Shown here: piece by piece, positions 25,037-34,045 of the stretch | How the letters are laid out: each line of letters opens with the position of its first letter | Position numbering within the stretch: position 1 is the stretch's first letter | Origin: Ruoffia tabacinasalis | GTDB taxonomy: Bacteria; Bacillota; Bacilli; Lactobacillales; Aerococcaceae | DNA: 64,000 bases | Direction: 5' to 3' | Assembly (NCBI RefSeq): GCF_042652985.1 | Contig: NZ_JBHSHQ010000011.1 | Coordinates: forward strand, 1 to 64,000 | Translations under genes and position numbers: made by a program | Notes under the pieces: generated by a model | Told to the model about the DNA's origin: nothing | The model's input: only the letters and a program-made list of their open reading frames with translations | Database searches by the model: none

Positions 25037-25204
25037 TGAATCTGATGCCAAACCAAATTTCATATGGCTTAAGATTGCTAAACTCGCGCCAAATGGAGTT
25101 GCTGTTTGTCTTAAGATTGCTCATCTTGCGCTAAATGGAATCTCCGTTTGTCTTTCGTTTACCCAACTCACGCCAAATGACACACCCATTTGGCTCAAGT
25201 TCAC
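25037..25204. repeat. Four-unit degenerate 42-bp tandem array
   Basis: Units at 25037, 25079, 25121 and 25163, each 42 bp, share aactc.cgccaaatgg, tttgtctt and a 3' part ending in ttgc or ttac. Unit 4 holds a perfect dyad GCCAAATG-N7-CATTTGGC. The units are related to those of the 50550-50969 array (ctcaagccaaatg...gtttgtc). It lies between pyruvate oxidase and the AlkD-like gene. Confidence 0.85.
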
Positions 25205-25281
25205 ATTTTCAATGACTTAAGATTGGATATGATATAATTAATTCGCGAGAGTAAAGAATTCAAATACAAAGGAGTCGAATT

Positions 25282-25920
25282 ATGACAACTAAAGCTAAAG
25301 AATTACTAGCTGAAATAAAGCCGGATACGAAACTAGGCGACTTAAGAAAAATAGCCAAAGAAATAAAAAAAGATCATGATTTAGCACTAGAATTATGGGA
25401 GAGTGAAGAGTTTAAGCCAAGACTTTTAGCCATCCTCATTATGGATAAAAAAGAACTTTCAGAAGAAGTCTTGGATGCTCTATGTCTAGATATGGCAATA
25501 CATACTTATGATGAGCGTAATAATTTAATGGACTGGCTAATGACAAATCACTTAACAAAAACTAAGCGAGAAAAAGCCATCTTAGAATCTTGGAAAGACA
25601 GTTCGATTGTCCTGCAACGCCGCGCTTTCTGGAGTTATCAAGGGCGTCAACGCTGGACAGGAAAGAATATGACGGATGATACTGAAGCGCTGCTAGATGA
25701 TATCGAAGAAAGAATTATGGACGAAGAGCCAGAAGTTCAGTGGGCGATGAATTTTACTGCAGGTTGGATTGGAGTTTATGATGAAACCTTGCGCGACCGT
25801 TGTGTTTCTCTAGGTGAGGAGACAGAATTATACAAAGGTGATTTTGTTTCAAAAGGATGTACACCAAATTACTTACCTGAATTCATTCGTATTGAAACGG
25901 ATAAACGTGCAACGAAGTAA
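25282..25920 (+). CDS. DNA alkylation repair protein, AlkD-like
   Basis: A 212-residue all-helical HEAT-repeat-type protein resembling AlkC/AlkD DNA glycosylases. Segments such as LGDLRKIAKEIKKDHDLALE, RRAFWSYQGRQRW and VQWAMNFTAGWIGVYDETLR match the COG4912-type group. The usual catalytic-groove Trp and Asp candidates are present (AFWSYQ, DETLRDRC), but I cannot assign them with certainty. ATG 25282 follows AAAGGAG. It is a single-gene unit. Confidence 0.8.
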   Translation: MTTKAKELLAEIKPDTKLGDLRKIAKEIKKDHDLALELWESEEFKPRLLAILIMDKKELSEEVLDALCLDMAIHTYDERNNLMDWLMTNHLTKTKREKAILESWKDSSIVLQRRAFWSYQGRQRWTGKNMTDDTEALLDDIEERIMDEEPEVQWAMNFTAGWIGVYDETLRDRCVSLGEETELYKGDFVSKGCTPNYLPEFIRIETDKRATK

Positions 25921-26416
25921 ACCTCCAATCAAATTTATGCTTTAAAAATTTATCGATGGAAAATCATATTATTCGAAATACAATAAAACTTTTATCGAAG
26001 AAAATGTCATCGAAGTTACTGGTAAAGTTCGATCAACTCGGTATATTAAAAAGTTATCATCAACTGAACAATCATTTAGAATGAAAAAATTATTGAGATC
26101 AGTAGAAGGTAATATTCTGTATGAAGACTCTGAATAAACGTAGTGATTATATTTACAAATATTATGGATTTAATTAGTTTGTTTAACTTAAAAATAATTA
26201 GTAAAATTCCTTTTGGTAAGTATGGTTGTTAGATATAATAAAAGTATTTCTAATCGAATTAATATATGTAAATTGGCTTTTTTATATAATAATATAATGT
26301 CATCTAGGTGTAAAAAAAGTATAATAGCAATCTTATACATTAAATATTTTCGCTGATAAATGTTGCTTTATAAAATTTAACATTTTAGGCTGATCATTAA
26401 AAAAGAATCCAATAAT
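25921..26416. other. Gap with a possible gene remnant
   Basis: AT-rich. One frame is open without a start from about 25949 to 26137 (FIDGKSYYSKYNKTFIEENV ... LLRSVEGNILYEDSE). A second short ORF on the same strand from ATG 25954 (MENHIIRNTIKLLSKK, 42 residues) overlaps it. Neither has a ribosome site. Nothing is recognisable in 26138-26416. Confidence 0.3.
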
Positions 26417-26452
26417 AAAAAGAGTTGATGCTAAATAAATAACATCAACTCT
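26417..26452 (-). terminator. Terminator of the 26486-28144 gene
   Basis: A 10-bp stem (agagttgatg / catcaactct), on the minus strand followed by TTTT ATT. Confidence 0.88.
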
Positions 26453-26485
26453 ATTTTTCTATTGATTAGAAAATTTTAAAAACTA

Positions 26486-28144
26486 CTACTCAACCATTTG
26501 ATATTCAATCCAAGTTTGTTGATCGACATTTTGTAATTCATTCTTTAAATCGGGTAGTGCAAGTGAAATGCCTCCGTCACTATTATAGAAAAGGTATGCA
26601 GCGTTAGTACCTAATCTGTAATGAGCTGTCTCTCCTTGAATAATCAAATTAGTTACTGCGGAAACATTTCGACTGCTCGCTTCATCAAAGTGTGCAACGT
26701 TTATATTTCGTACTTCATTATTTTCAACTCTTACATTGTAAAGACCAGGGTCATTAGCGACACTACCTTGGTATGACAGCTGTCCAGTTGAAAAGTCAAT
26801 TTCTATTTGTTTGAAATTAGGTTGAAAACTTTCGAATAAGTGTCGTCCATTTAATTCAGACATATCAACTGAATAGTCAGTATTCGTATTAGTTGTTGGG
26901 ACAGTTGAACTATGTGCAGCATTTAGACTATCGATATAAGCATAGAAAAAATCAGGAATCGCAAGGGTTTGGCCAGTTGAGAAGCTCCCCGGCAGGTAAT
27001 CCTGAAGGGCATTATTAAAAGCTCTCCGGTTATTAGGTGTATAATTATGATGGTTTTCTAAGATATTTGCGATAATTTGGTCTACGATAGCTTGAGCTTC
27101 GTTATAAGACAAGCTCTCGTTTAATGCATTTGGTTTTTGTAATTCTTCAAGCACACCATCGATATCGATCAAATCAATTGGATTATCAAACGCACTTTCT
27201 GCTTTAGGTTCCGGACCAGTGAATGTTCCAAGTATTTCAGGGTATAAGGTCGAAAGAAGATGCGCAGTAGTTGAGGGATCTCCGCCAGTAGGCATACTTG
27301 TTTTATGAAGAACGAGAGTATTAAAGTATGCGTCCTCAGGCAATGCAGCTAATTGTTCCTCAGTAAAATTATGGAATTCGCCGTATCCATCTTCTATTAC
27401 GGATCTAAATTGTTCAACTAATTCTGGATGATCATGGGCATATTCAATCGCTTCTTCTTGGGTTAAAACCCTCATATCAGATGCAACTACTTCTGTATCG
27501 GTAGATTGTGGTAATGCTGAGTTGCTCCTATAATCCACTAGTTGAGTTGTAATATTGAATTGGCCATCATCACTGACTTTATTTTCTAGTATTATTCCTG
27601 TGTGCGGTGCTAAGTAAGCGATGTAAGTATAGTTATCAATCTTCTTCTCTAAGACGACCACGTTTTGATAAGCGGTATCTAAATGCGTAAACGAATCTAA
27701 AATATCAACAACTAAGACTGGTTCATCTTGATTATAACCTTGATAAAAAACTTCGCCAGTAGTTAAACTTCTCGGTAAAATAAGGGATTGATATGAATCA
27801 GTTGAATCGGAATGATTTCTGTAATCAACCGTAGGATTTTCATGTGGGAAGTAGGCTAATTCATAAATGCCATCCTCTTGAATTTGGTAAACATAGACGG
27901 TATTTGTTGCGTTATTATCAAAATTAAATTGATAAATCTTCGCTTCGTCCGCCGGGTAGTTGCGAGTCACTTCGTAATCATCAAACTCCATAAAATCAGC
28001 GACATGATTATAAACATCATGGAAATAATAAGGCGCATAGTTAGCGCCATCTACTGTCGTAGCAGCTTGAGCGTCGGGCATTTGAATTGAAAACAGGAAC
28101 AGACAAGTGATGAAACTGAGAATGAAAGAGGACTTCTTTTTCAT
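26486..28144 (-). CDS. Large secreted protein of unknown function
   Basis: A 552-residue exported protein: a signal peptide (MKKKSSFILSFITCLFLFS, cut near AQA), no lipobox, no LPxTG and no membrane anchor. Residues about 35-200 form a beta-rich domain with Tyr/Asp-rich strands (NTVYVYQIQEDGIYELAYF; NYTYIAYLAPHTGIILENKV) resembling secreted Lactobacillales domains of unknown role. The middle (about 215-385) is acidic and helical, and residues about 440-552 form another beta-rich domain. AAGGAG precedes the ATG. No catalytic motif is evident. It is monocistronic. Confidence 0.75.
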   Translation of the reverse strand: MKKKSSFILSFITCLFLFSIQMPDAQAATTVDGANYAPYYFHDVYNHVADFMEFDDYEVTRNYPADEAKIYQFNFDNNATNTVYVYQIQEDGIYELAYFPHENPTVDYRNHSDSTDSYQSLILPRSLTTGEVFYQGYNQDEPVLVVDILDSFTHLDTAYQNVVVLEKKIDNYTYIAYLAPHTGIILENKVSDDGQFNITTQLVDYRSNSALPQSTDTEVVASDMRVLTQEEAIEYAHDHPELVEQFRSVIEDGYGEFHNFTEEQLAALPEDAYFNTLVLHKTSMPTGGDPSTTAHLLSTLYPEILGTFTGPEPKAESAFDNPIDLIDIDGVLEELQKPNALNESLSYNEAQAIVDQIIANILENHHNYTPNNRRAFNNALQDYLPGSFSTGQTLAIPDFFYAYIDSLNAAHSSTVPTTNTNTDYSVDMSELNGRHLFESFQPNFKQIEIDFSTGQLSYQGSVANDPGLYNVRVENNEVRNINVAHFDEASSRNVSAVTNLIIQGETAHYRLGTNAAYLFYNSDGGISLALPDLKNELQNVDQQTWIEYQMVE

Positions 28145-28289
28145 ATAGTAAACTCCTTAAGTATTTTTTATGCATTTATTATATCATATGTTTGAATAAG
28201 AGAGTCATGAGTCATGAGTCATAAAATAAAAGTGCAAAGCTCAAAAGTCAGTCAGACGGTCAGAAAAGCAATGAATAAGGAGTAAAAAG

Positions 28290-28490
28290 ATGGAATTATA
28301 CAGTGTCGGCATTGATCTAGAAGATGCAAATAAAGTGTATATTTATGAGGTCTGGGAAAATGAAGAAGCCCACCAAAAATCCTTCTCACTAGATGTATTT
28401 AAAAAGCTTATTACAAAAGCCAAACCCATCATTACAGGCATGTCAGATTATCCATCACTAATTATAAAAGGTGGTAAAGGAATTAAATAA
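28290..28490 (+). CDS. Antibiotic-biosynthesis-monooxygenase-like protein, N-terminally short
   Basis: A 66-residue protein matching the C-terminal two thirds of ABM-fold quinol monooxygenase-like proteins: VYIYEVWENEEAHQKSF carries the family's E.W.....A..H pattern, followed by ITGMSDYPSLIIKGG. Family members are near 95-110 residues, so about 30 N-terminal residues are missing. Yet GGAG lies 7 bases before the ATG and a terminator follows, so it may be expressed. Just upstream a 7-bp motif (gagtcat) is repeated three times (28201-28221). Confidence 0.6.
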   Translation: MELYSVGIDLEDANKVYIYEVWENEEAHQKSFSLDVFKKLITKAKPIITGMSDYPSLIIKGGKGIK

Positions 28491-28514
28491 CTCTAATTGA
28501 GAGACCGTTGTATT

Positions 28515-28552
28515 ACTGGCAAGTTAGGAAAAACTGACTTGCCGGTTTTATT
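28515..28552 (+). terminator. Terminator after the short ABM-like gene
   Basis: Stem actggcaagttag / ctgacttgccggt (G-T and one mismatch) with a short A loop, then TTTATTATT. Confidence 0.75.
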
Positions 28553-28883
28553 ATTGATAATTTAATTAAACATGCGTTCGAATTTAAATCGAGTACTAGA
28601 TTAGGGTTATATAATGATCCTATGAACGTGGACAATTAGAGACATACCGATTTCATTCATGGACTCAGGTTATTTCGGTCATAATCTAAGTAGATTTAGG
28701 TGTATTGTTGTCATTTCCTTCTAGACAAGGTATCAAGGACTTAAACGTTTATTGAAAACAAGAAAGTTATCAGAAAAGAAAGATGTCTATGGATCCTCAA
28801 GCTAACGCCTGGAATGGCCGGGAGAGGTAGTTATACACAGACGGTCAGGTCGAACTCCCTAAAAATACAAGATAAAAATTCAA

Positions 28884-29270
28884 GTGTCAGCTGACTTAAG
28901 ACTTGAGTTAGAGGAATTACTCGAGACAATACCTCAAAAATCTTTAGCAACATGGGCCAGCCAAAATGCCCGGAACGTTCTCGAATACATTGATATCGAA
29001 GATGAGAGTTTAAAAGACAGTATCATCACAGAAGCAAGTAAAGTGCGCATCAACTGTGTCAGACAGGCTTTCTCGCTAACAAGCTAGGCCAACAGTCCAT
29101 TAATTACATCAGCAAGTTTTCAGTCAGAGTCTTTGCTCAAGTCGTGGCAACCGGACATATGCAAGGAGACGCGATAGTCTCTTCAGATTATGCGATTAAA
29201 GTAGTCAATATACTCTATTACCATGATGAACAAGCTGCCATTAACGAAATTATTTTGATAAATCTTTTTA
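28884..29270 (+). pseudogene. Putative immunity protein (Imm-5-like), frameshifted
   Basis: From GTG 28884 the frame gives LATWASQNARNVLEYIDIED through CVRQAFSLTS and stop at 29085-29087. The sequel is in another frame from about 29065: FLANKLGQQSINYISKF, VRVFAQVVATGHMQGDAIVS, YAIKVVNILYYHDEQAAINE. The pieces together resemble the putative immunity protein family with a conserved A..VATGH..GDA segment. One frameshift near 29070 and loss of the 3' end make it non-functional. 28553-28883 holds no recognisable gene. Confidence 0.6.
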
Positions 29271-29376
29271 CAGGCAAGATCTCTAGAAGGGTTTTTATTT
29301 ATTTTCAAACAATCCATTCACATGTTTGGAGGTTAATTGCGGTCAATGATATACTTTTAACTGAAAAGGGCGTTTC

Positions 29377-30738
29377 ATGATGCAAGTTAAAGCAGAACAA
29401 GAAATGTTTTTAAGAAGTGGCATAACCTTGGATGTGAAATTTAGAATTAGACAATTAAAACGATTAAAAGAGGCAATTAAGGCGCATGATGTTTTGATTT
29501 ATGATGCGCTGAAAAAGGATTTAAATAAACCCGTCTTTGAAAGTTATGTGACAGAGTTAGGCTCGGTCTATGGTGAAATTGATTATATGATTAAACATGT
29601 AAAAGATTGGGCTAAACCTAAACGCGTTCCAACGTCTCTGGCGCATTTTTATTCTAAAAGCCACATATATCAAGAACCATATGGGCGTGTCTTAATTATT
29701 GCACCATGGAATTTTCCTATTCAGTTAAGTTTCGTACCACTTGTTGGGGCGATTGCGGCAGGGAATTGTGTCGTATTAAAGCCTTCCGAATTAGCACCAC
29801 ATACAGCTAGGGTAATTCAACAAATTATTGAATCAGTGTTCGCACGCGAATATATTGCAGTTGAACAAGGTGATGGGAAAGTATCTCAGCAATTGCTAAA
29901 AGAAGGCGTCGATTATTGTTTCTTTACTGGAAGTAATCAAGTTGGAAAAGCAATTATGGAGACAGCGAGTCAGACTTTAACGCCAGTAACTCTAGAACTA
30001 GGTGGGAAAAGTCCAGTTATTGTTGCAAAAGACACCAATATCAAGCATGCAGCCCAACGGATTGTTTGGGGGAAATTTACCAATGCTGGTCAGACTTGCA
30101 TCGCGCCCGATTACCTTCTCGTTGATGAAGTGATTCGTGATGACTTGATCAGCGCCCTCATTGAAGTCATTGAAGAATATTACACGAAAAATCCTTTAGA
30201 GAATTCAGATTATTCTAAGATAATTAATCGAAAACACTTCAAGCGTGTGAAGAAATTAATGAAAGACCAAAGTGTTATTTATGGTGGAGGCAGTAATAAA
30301 GAGACGCTAACTATTGAACCAACATTGGTCTTGGAACCGGAACTCGATACAGAATTAATGCAAGAAGAGATCTTTGGTCCGATATTACCGATATTAACTT
30401 ATAGAGAAGTGAGTCAAGCAGTAGAATTTATTCGTTCGAAAGACAAACCGCTTGCTTTATATTTATTTACGCAGGATAAAGCTTTGAAAGAGTATATAAT
30501 AAAAAATCTATCTTTTGGTGGCGCAGCGATAAATGACACGCTGATTCATCAAAGTAATTACAATCTCCCATTTGGTGGAGTTGGTGCGAGTGGTATGGGG
30601 CAATATCACGGCAGATATAGTCTCGAAACCTTCTCACATCCAAAAAGCGTGATTGAGAAGACTGACTTGTTTGATATTAAATTACGCTACCCGCCCTATA
30701 AAGATTGGGCCCTAAAATTAATTCAAAAAATTATGTAA
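29377..30738 (+). CDS. Aldehyde dehydrogenase, class 3-type
   Basis: A 453-residue NAD(P)-dependent aldehyde dehydrogenase. Conserved are PWNFPIQL, the coenzyme loop FTGSNQVGKAI, the general base Glu in LELGGKSP, the nucleophile Cys in GQTCIAPDY and EEIFGPILP. Its short length and the C-terminal hydrophobic stretch (YPPYKDWALKLIQKIM) match the ALDH3 / fatty-aldehyde group (YwdH-like). It likely oxidises medium or long-chain aldehydes. GTTTCATGATG gives two adjacent starts; a weak AAAAGGG precedes. It starts a cluster of four same-strand genes. Confidence 0.93.
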   Translation: MMQVKAEQEMFLRSGITLDVKFRIRQLKRLKEAIKAHDVLIYDALKKDLNKPVFESYVTELGSVYGEIDYMIKHVKDWAKPKRVPTSLAHFYSKSHIYQEPYGRVLIIAPWNFPIQLSFVPLVGAIAAGNCVVLKPSELAPHTARVIQQIIESVFAREYIAVEQGDGKVSQQLLKEGVDYCFFTGSNQVGKAIMETASQTLTPVTLELGGKSPVIVAKDTNIKHAAQRIVWGKFTNAGQTCIAPDYLLVDEVIRDDLISALIEVIEEYYTKNPLENSDYSKIINRKHFKRVKKLMKDQSVIYGGGSNKETLTIEPTLVLEPELDTELMQEEIFGPILPILTYREVSQAVEFIRSKDKPLALYLFTQDKALKEYIIKNLSFGGAAINDTLIHQSNYNLPFGGVGASGMGQYHGRYSLETFSHPKSVIEKTDLFDIKLRYPPYKDWALKLIQKIM

Positions 30739-30753
30739 AAAGGAGTCCAAACT

Positions 30754-31296
30754 ATGCGCTATGTACTTTTACTCAGAGGAATTAATGTCGGTGGTAAGAA
30801 TCGAGTGGTGATGGCGGAACTTAGGGAAAAACTAGAAGCGCTTGGATTTACCGAAGTGACTTCCTATATCAATAGCGGTAATCTTTTCTTTAATAGTGAG
30901 GAAGATATCAATTCGATTAGAGAAAAAGTTCAAACTCATTTAAAAGAGTCATATGATTTTGATTTACTTTCAATTATTATTAGCGCTGAAGCTTACAAAG
31001 CAGATTACTTAAATTTACCGGCGTGGTGGAATGAGGAATTTGCTCGTCGAGATGTTTTATTTTATACAGAAGCTGTAGACCGAGACGCCTTTAAAGAAGA
31101 AGTAGCAAGTATGAGTTTAGGGAATGAAGAAATTCATTTTGGTGAGTTAGCAGTTTATTGGGGGAAATACGACGAAGCCAATTACAAAAAGACGGCGTAT
31201 GCAAGATACTTAGTGAAGTCTCCATTTTATAAGCAAATTACTGTTCGAAATGGAAAAACATACGAAAAGATTTATCAAAAACTAATGGAAAATTAA
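30754..31296 (+). CDS. DUF1697 domain protein
   Basis: A 180-residue protein with the DUF1697 hallmark N-terminus (MRYVLLLRGINVGGKNRVVM), GF..V.SYINSGNLFF, and the C-terminal TVRNGKTYEKI segment. The fold is alpha/beta and the function is unknown. AAAGGAG precedes the ATG. It follows the aldehyde dehydrogenase by 15 bases, likely co-transcribed. Confidence 0.93.
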   Translation: MRYVLLLRGINVGGKNRVVMAELREKLEALGFTEVTSYINSGNLFFNSEEDINSIREKVQTHLKESYDFDLLSIIISAEAYKADYLNLPAWWNEEFARRDVLFYTEAVDRDAFKEEVASMSLGNEEIHFGELAVYWGKYDEANYKKTAYARYLVKSPFYKQITVRNGKTYEKIYQKLMEN

Positions 31297-31312
31297 AGAA
31301 GGCAGGTACAAA

Positions 31313-32185
31313 ATGAAATTATTAGTATTAGGTGGAACCAATTTCTTTGGAATGAAGGCAGTACAACAATTATTAGATAACGGTCATGACGTGACGATTG
31401 CAACACGTGGAAATAAACCAAATCCCTTTGAAGGAAAAGCTATGCACATTACTTTAGATGCGCGCGATGCGAGCCACGAAGGATGGACTGAAGTGACGGA
31501 CCAGCAATGGGACGCAGTCTTTGACAATATTTGTTATACGGCAAATGATGCGCGAATTATTATGGATAAATTCAAGGATTCTATTGATCATCTTTACTTT
31601 ACTTCGTCTATGGCGGTTTACAATGGGGATATTGATGGGTACTCTGAAGCAGATTTTGATCCTTTAACTTATCACATTGACCCAAATATCGAAGTGAATT
31701 ATGGCGAAGGAAAAAGGCAAGTTGAACAAGTATTATTTACTGAGGCACCGTTTAAGCTCACAGCATTTCGCTTCCCAATTGTCCTAGATTTAGATGATTA
31801 TACTGAGCGACTGCACTTTTATGTTGAGAAAGTAATGAATGACGAAGTTGTTTACTTTATGGATCCAAAGAATAAAGTAAACTACGTCAAAGGAACGAAA
31901 GCTGCAGAGTCGATTGTGTGGGCGATTGAGAACCAAAAAGAAGGCATCTATAATATTAGTTCACGCAACGCAATCACTGTCGAAACTTTTATAGCTTGGT
32001 TAGAAGAGATGACTGGTAAAGAAGTGAAGGTTGAATATACGAATGACCGGACACATGAATCACCATTTAGCACCGTTCACGACCAATACTTGCGTTCAGA
32101 TAAGATTGAAGCTGAAGGTTTTGAATTAAATAATCTTGAAGACTGGCTGAAACCTCTAATACAAGATATTGCACAAGAAGGGTAG
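31313..32185 (+). CDS. NAD-dependent epimerase/dehydratase-family (extended SDR-like) protein
   Basis: A 290-residue protein with the N-terminal cofactor motif VLGGTNFFGMKAVQQLL, TRGNKP after strand 2, a YFTSSMAVY segment and FRFPIVLD. It resembles bacterial NAD-dependent epimerase/reductase homologues whose active-site YxxxK is not conserved; here Y..G.GKRQ occurs at about residue 126. The substrate is unknown. It lies 16 bases after the DUF1697 gene and 6 bases before the monooxygenase gene, so it belongs to that operon. Confidence 0.85.
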   Translation: MKLLVLGGTNFFGMKAVQQLLDNGHDVTIATRGNKPNPFEGKAMHITLDARDASHEGWTEVTDQQWDAVFDNICYTANDARIIMDKFKDSIDHLYFTSSMAVYNGDIDGYSEADFDPLTYHIDPNIEVNYGEGKRQVEQVLFTEAPFKLTAFRFPIVLDLDDYTERLHFYVEKVMNDEVVYFMDPKNKVNYVKGTKAAESIVWAIENQKEGIYNISSRNAITVETFIAWLEEMTGKEVKVEYTNDRTHESPFSTVHDQYLRSDKIEAEGFELNNLEDWLKPLIQDIAQEG

Positions 32186-32191
32186 AGTTGC

Positions 32192-32524
32192 ATGGCAATT
32201 ACAATTAATATTTATTACACAGGCAAGGAAGGCAATGCTCTAAAATTTGCGAAAGAGATGATGTCAAAAGGTGTTGTTGAAAGAATCCGAAGCGCTGAAG
32301 GGAATTTAAAGTATGAATACTTTGCGCCATTAGAGGACAAAACGACCATTCTATTAATTGATAGTTGGACCGATCAAGCAGCCATTGACCGACATCACGC
32401 CTCTTCAATGATGCAAGAAATTAAAGATTTGCGCGAAAAATACGATCTCACCATGAAGGTTGAACGCTATATGAGTGATCAAGACGGTGTGCCTGAGTCG
32501 GATCAGAAATTTATTAGAGAATAG
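32192..32524 (+). CDS. Putative quinol monooxygenase (ABM fold)
   Basis: A 110-residue ABM-superfamily protein (YgiN-like): AKEMMSKGVVERIRSAEGNL, YEYFAPLEDKTTILLIDSW and ...DRHHASSMMQEI carry the L..E.W.....HH pattern. Members oxidise quinols or bind small aromatics. It is the last gene of the 29377-32524 cluster and is followed by a strong terminator. Confidence 0.85.
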   Translation: MAITINIYYTGKEGNALKFAKEMMSKGVVERIRSAEGNLKYEYFAPLEDKTTILLIDSWTDQAAIDRHHASSMMQEIKDLREKYDLTMKVERYMSDQDGVPESDQKFIRE

Positions 32525-32535
32525 AAGAAAGTAAT

Positions 32536-32586
32536 AAAGACGTAAATGCGAGCTTAGAAGCTACTTGCATTTACGTCTTTTTTAAA
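32536..32586 (+). terminator. Terminator of the 29377-32524 cluster
   Basis: A 14-bp perfect stem (aaagacgtaaatgc / gcatttacgtcttt) followed by TTT. Confidence 0.93.
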
Positions 32587-32667
32587 TTATTGAAATGTTA
32601 ATAGTTCTAGACTCGAACATTTTAATAAATTAGACATTCACAAAAATACGAATTAACACAAATCAAC

Positions 32668-32696
32668 TTGACTATATAATTAAAATTAGATAAGAT
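32668..32696 (+). promoter_or_regulatory. Promoter of the histidine operon leader
   Basis: -35 TTGACT (32668-32673), 17-bp spacer, -10 TAAGAT (32691-32696), just upstream of the first T-box. Confidence 0.75.
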
Positions 32697-32704
32697 AGAT
32701 TAAA

Positions 32705-32950
32705 ATAAGCTGATATATGCAAGGACAAAGACTAGTTAAAGTGACGACAGAGAATTTGCGGTTAGCTGAGAAGCAAAGCATCATAGACTAGTTAGACACA
32801 CCCTTGAAGAGTGGTTAGCACCCGGTAGTCCCGTTATCGCTGGAGTATTTATACTCCTTGAGGCTATAATTGTGAGATTATAGTGAACAAAAGGTGGAAT
32901 CACGTCGCGACGTCCTTTAATCCTACATGGATTTTAGGGCGTCTTTTTTA
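32705..32950 (+). ncRNA. T-box leader 1 of the histidine operon
   Basis: Stem I base pairs through ACTAGT repeats, with an AGAGA loop strand and a small distal hairpin (tttgc/gcaaa). Then come GGTAGTCCCGTTATCGC (stem III region), the T-box sequence AAGGTGGAATCACG (32891-32904) and a terminator (gacgtcct / agggcgtc, then TTTTTT) at about 32909-32948. CAT, a His codon, follows the distal hairpin, consistent with a histidine specifier, but the specifier is not certain. Uncharged tRNA should favour antitermination. Confidence 0.88.
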
Positions 32951-32969
32951 GCTTTATAATTAAAATGTA

Positions 32970-33211
32970 TCTAGAGACAAATGATAACTGGATCATATTA
33001 AAGAGAGTTTACTAGGTGGTGAGAAGTAAACATATGATAGTTATCATGACACAACTCTACGGCAGATGAATGGAAATCCGGTAGCCCCGTTATCGCTTCA
33101 GTAGTCAGTGACTACTGTCAGAGATAGGTGTTGTGAAATACCTGTAAACGAAGGTGGCACCACGTTGTGAAACGTCCTTTCAATCCTTTTTTAGGGTTGA
33201 AAGGTTTTTTT
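32970..33211 (+). ncRNA. T-box leader 2 of the histidine operon
   Basis: A second complete T-box directly after the first: stem I base atgataact / agttatcat, distal hairpin gtttact / agtaaac, GGTAGCCCCGTTATCGC, T-box AAGGTGGCACCACG (33151-33164) and a terminator (cctttcaatcc / gggttgaaagg, then TTTTTTT). CAT lies after AAA in a place equivalent to that in leader 1. Two T-boxes in series would make readthrough into hisZ depend on two tRNA-binding events. Confidence 0.9.
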
Positions 33212-33241
33212 ATATGAAGTGAATAGAAAGTGAGGTTTCTA

Positions 33242-34045
33242 ATGGAGAATACATCGATTTTAAAACGAATTAGCTTAGCGAATGACTACTTACAACTTAT
33301 TGATGAAGCGGGGTATGAGTTGATTGATTTGAATATGGTGGAACCATTCAAGATGGAGAATAAAAACTATCATCCGGATAGTATTGTTTTTGAACGGAAC
33401 CATCAATTATTCGCAATGCGTAGTGATTGGACGCGAAGTATTTTGAATTATAATAATACCTTTCAATTATCGCAGCAAAAATTTGGTTATTTTGGTCCTG
33501 TATTAAGGCAGTTCAATACACAGTATCAAGCGGGCGTAGAGCTATTCCAACCATCTGTGACAGATATTATTGAGAGTATAGAGTTGCATCTTAACTTTGT
33601 TGAAAAGATAAGTGAGTCACCCTTTACAATTCTAGTAGTCAATAATGACGTTTTATTAGATATGTATATTGAATTGTATGATTTACCAGATCAAGTTAAG
33701 TCTTATGTGATTGATAAGAACTTATCAGCTATGCGAGACATGTTGGGTGAAGACCATCCTTTCTATCAATTGATGATTCTCCCTGTGAGTCAGCAGTTCG
33801 ATCGTGTTGATGAGCAGTTTGGCGAGAGTGAACCTATGCAAATTATTCACCGTCTTAAAGACAAGTTGCCAAGTTCACAGACCCGATTTGTTTTAGACTT
33901 ATCTTTCCGTTCATCACAGTTATATTATAATGGGTTTTATTTTCAAGCCTTTTTAACTAGTAATACGCCCATCCTTTCTGGTGGTCAGTATGCGGAAGGT
34001 GCCTTTGGAATAGGGATTAACTTATCAACGGGAGGGTTATTATGA
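33242..34045 (+). CDS. hisZ: ATP phosphoribosyltransferase regulatory subunit HisZ
   Basis: A 267-residue HisRS-like protein that activates the short-form HisG. It has the class II synthetase-like core (FERNHQLFAMRSDWTRSI; YFGPVLRQFNTQYQAGVELF) and the final YYNGFYFQAFL and SGGQYAEGAFGIGIN segments, without the anticodon-binding domain. It is shorter than most HisZ proteins (about 320-390) but has the expected end motif. ATG 33242 is preferred to GTG 33230 because GAGG lies 6-7 bases before it. It overlaps hisG by 4 bases and is the first gene after the tandem T-boxes. Confidence 0.92.
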   Translation: MENTSILKRISLANDYLQLIDEAGYELIDLNMVEPFKMENKNYHPDSIVFERNHQLFAMRSDWTRSILNYNNTFQLSQQKFGYFGPVLRQFNTQYQAGVELFQPSVTDIIESIELHLNFVEKISESPFTILVVNNDVLLDMYIELYDLPDQVKSYVIDKNLSAMRDMLGEDHPFYQLMILPVSQQFDRVDEQFGESEPMQIIHRLKDKLPSSQTRFVLDLSFRSSQLYYNGFYFQAFLTSNTPILSGGQYAEGAFGIGINLSTGGLL

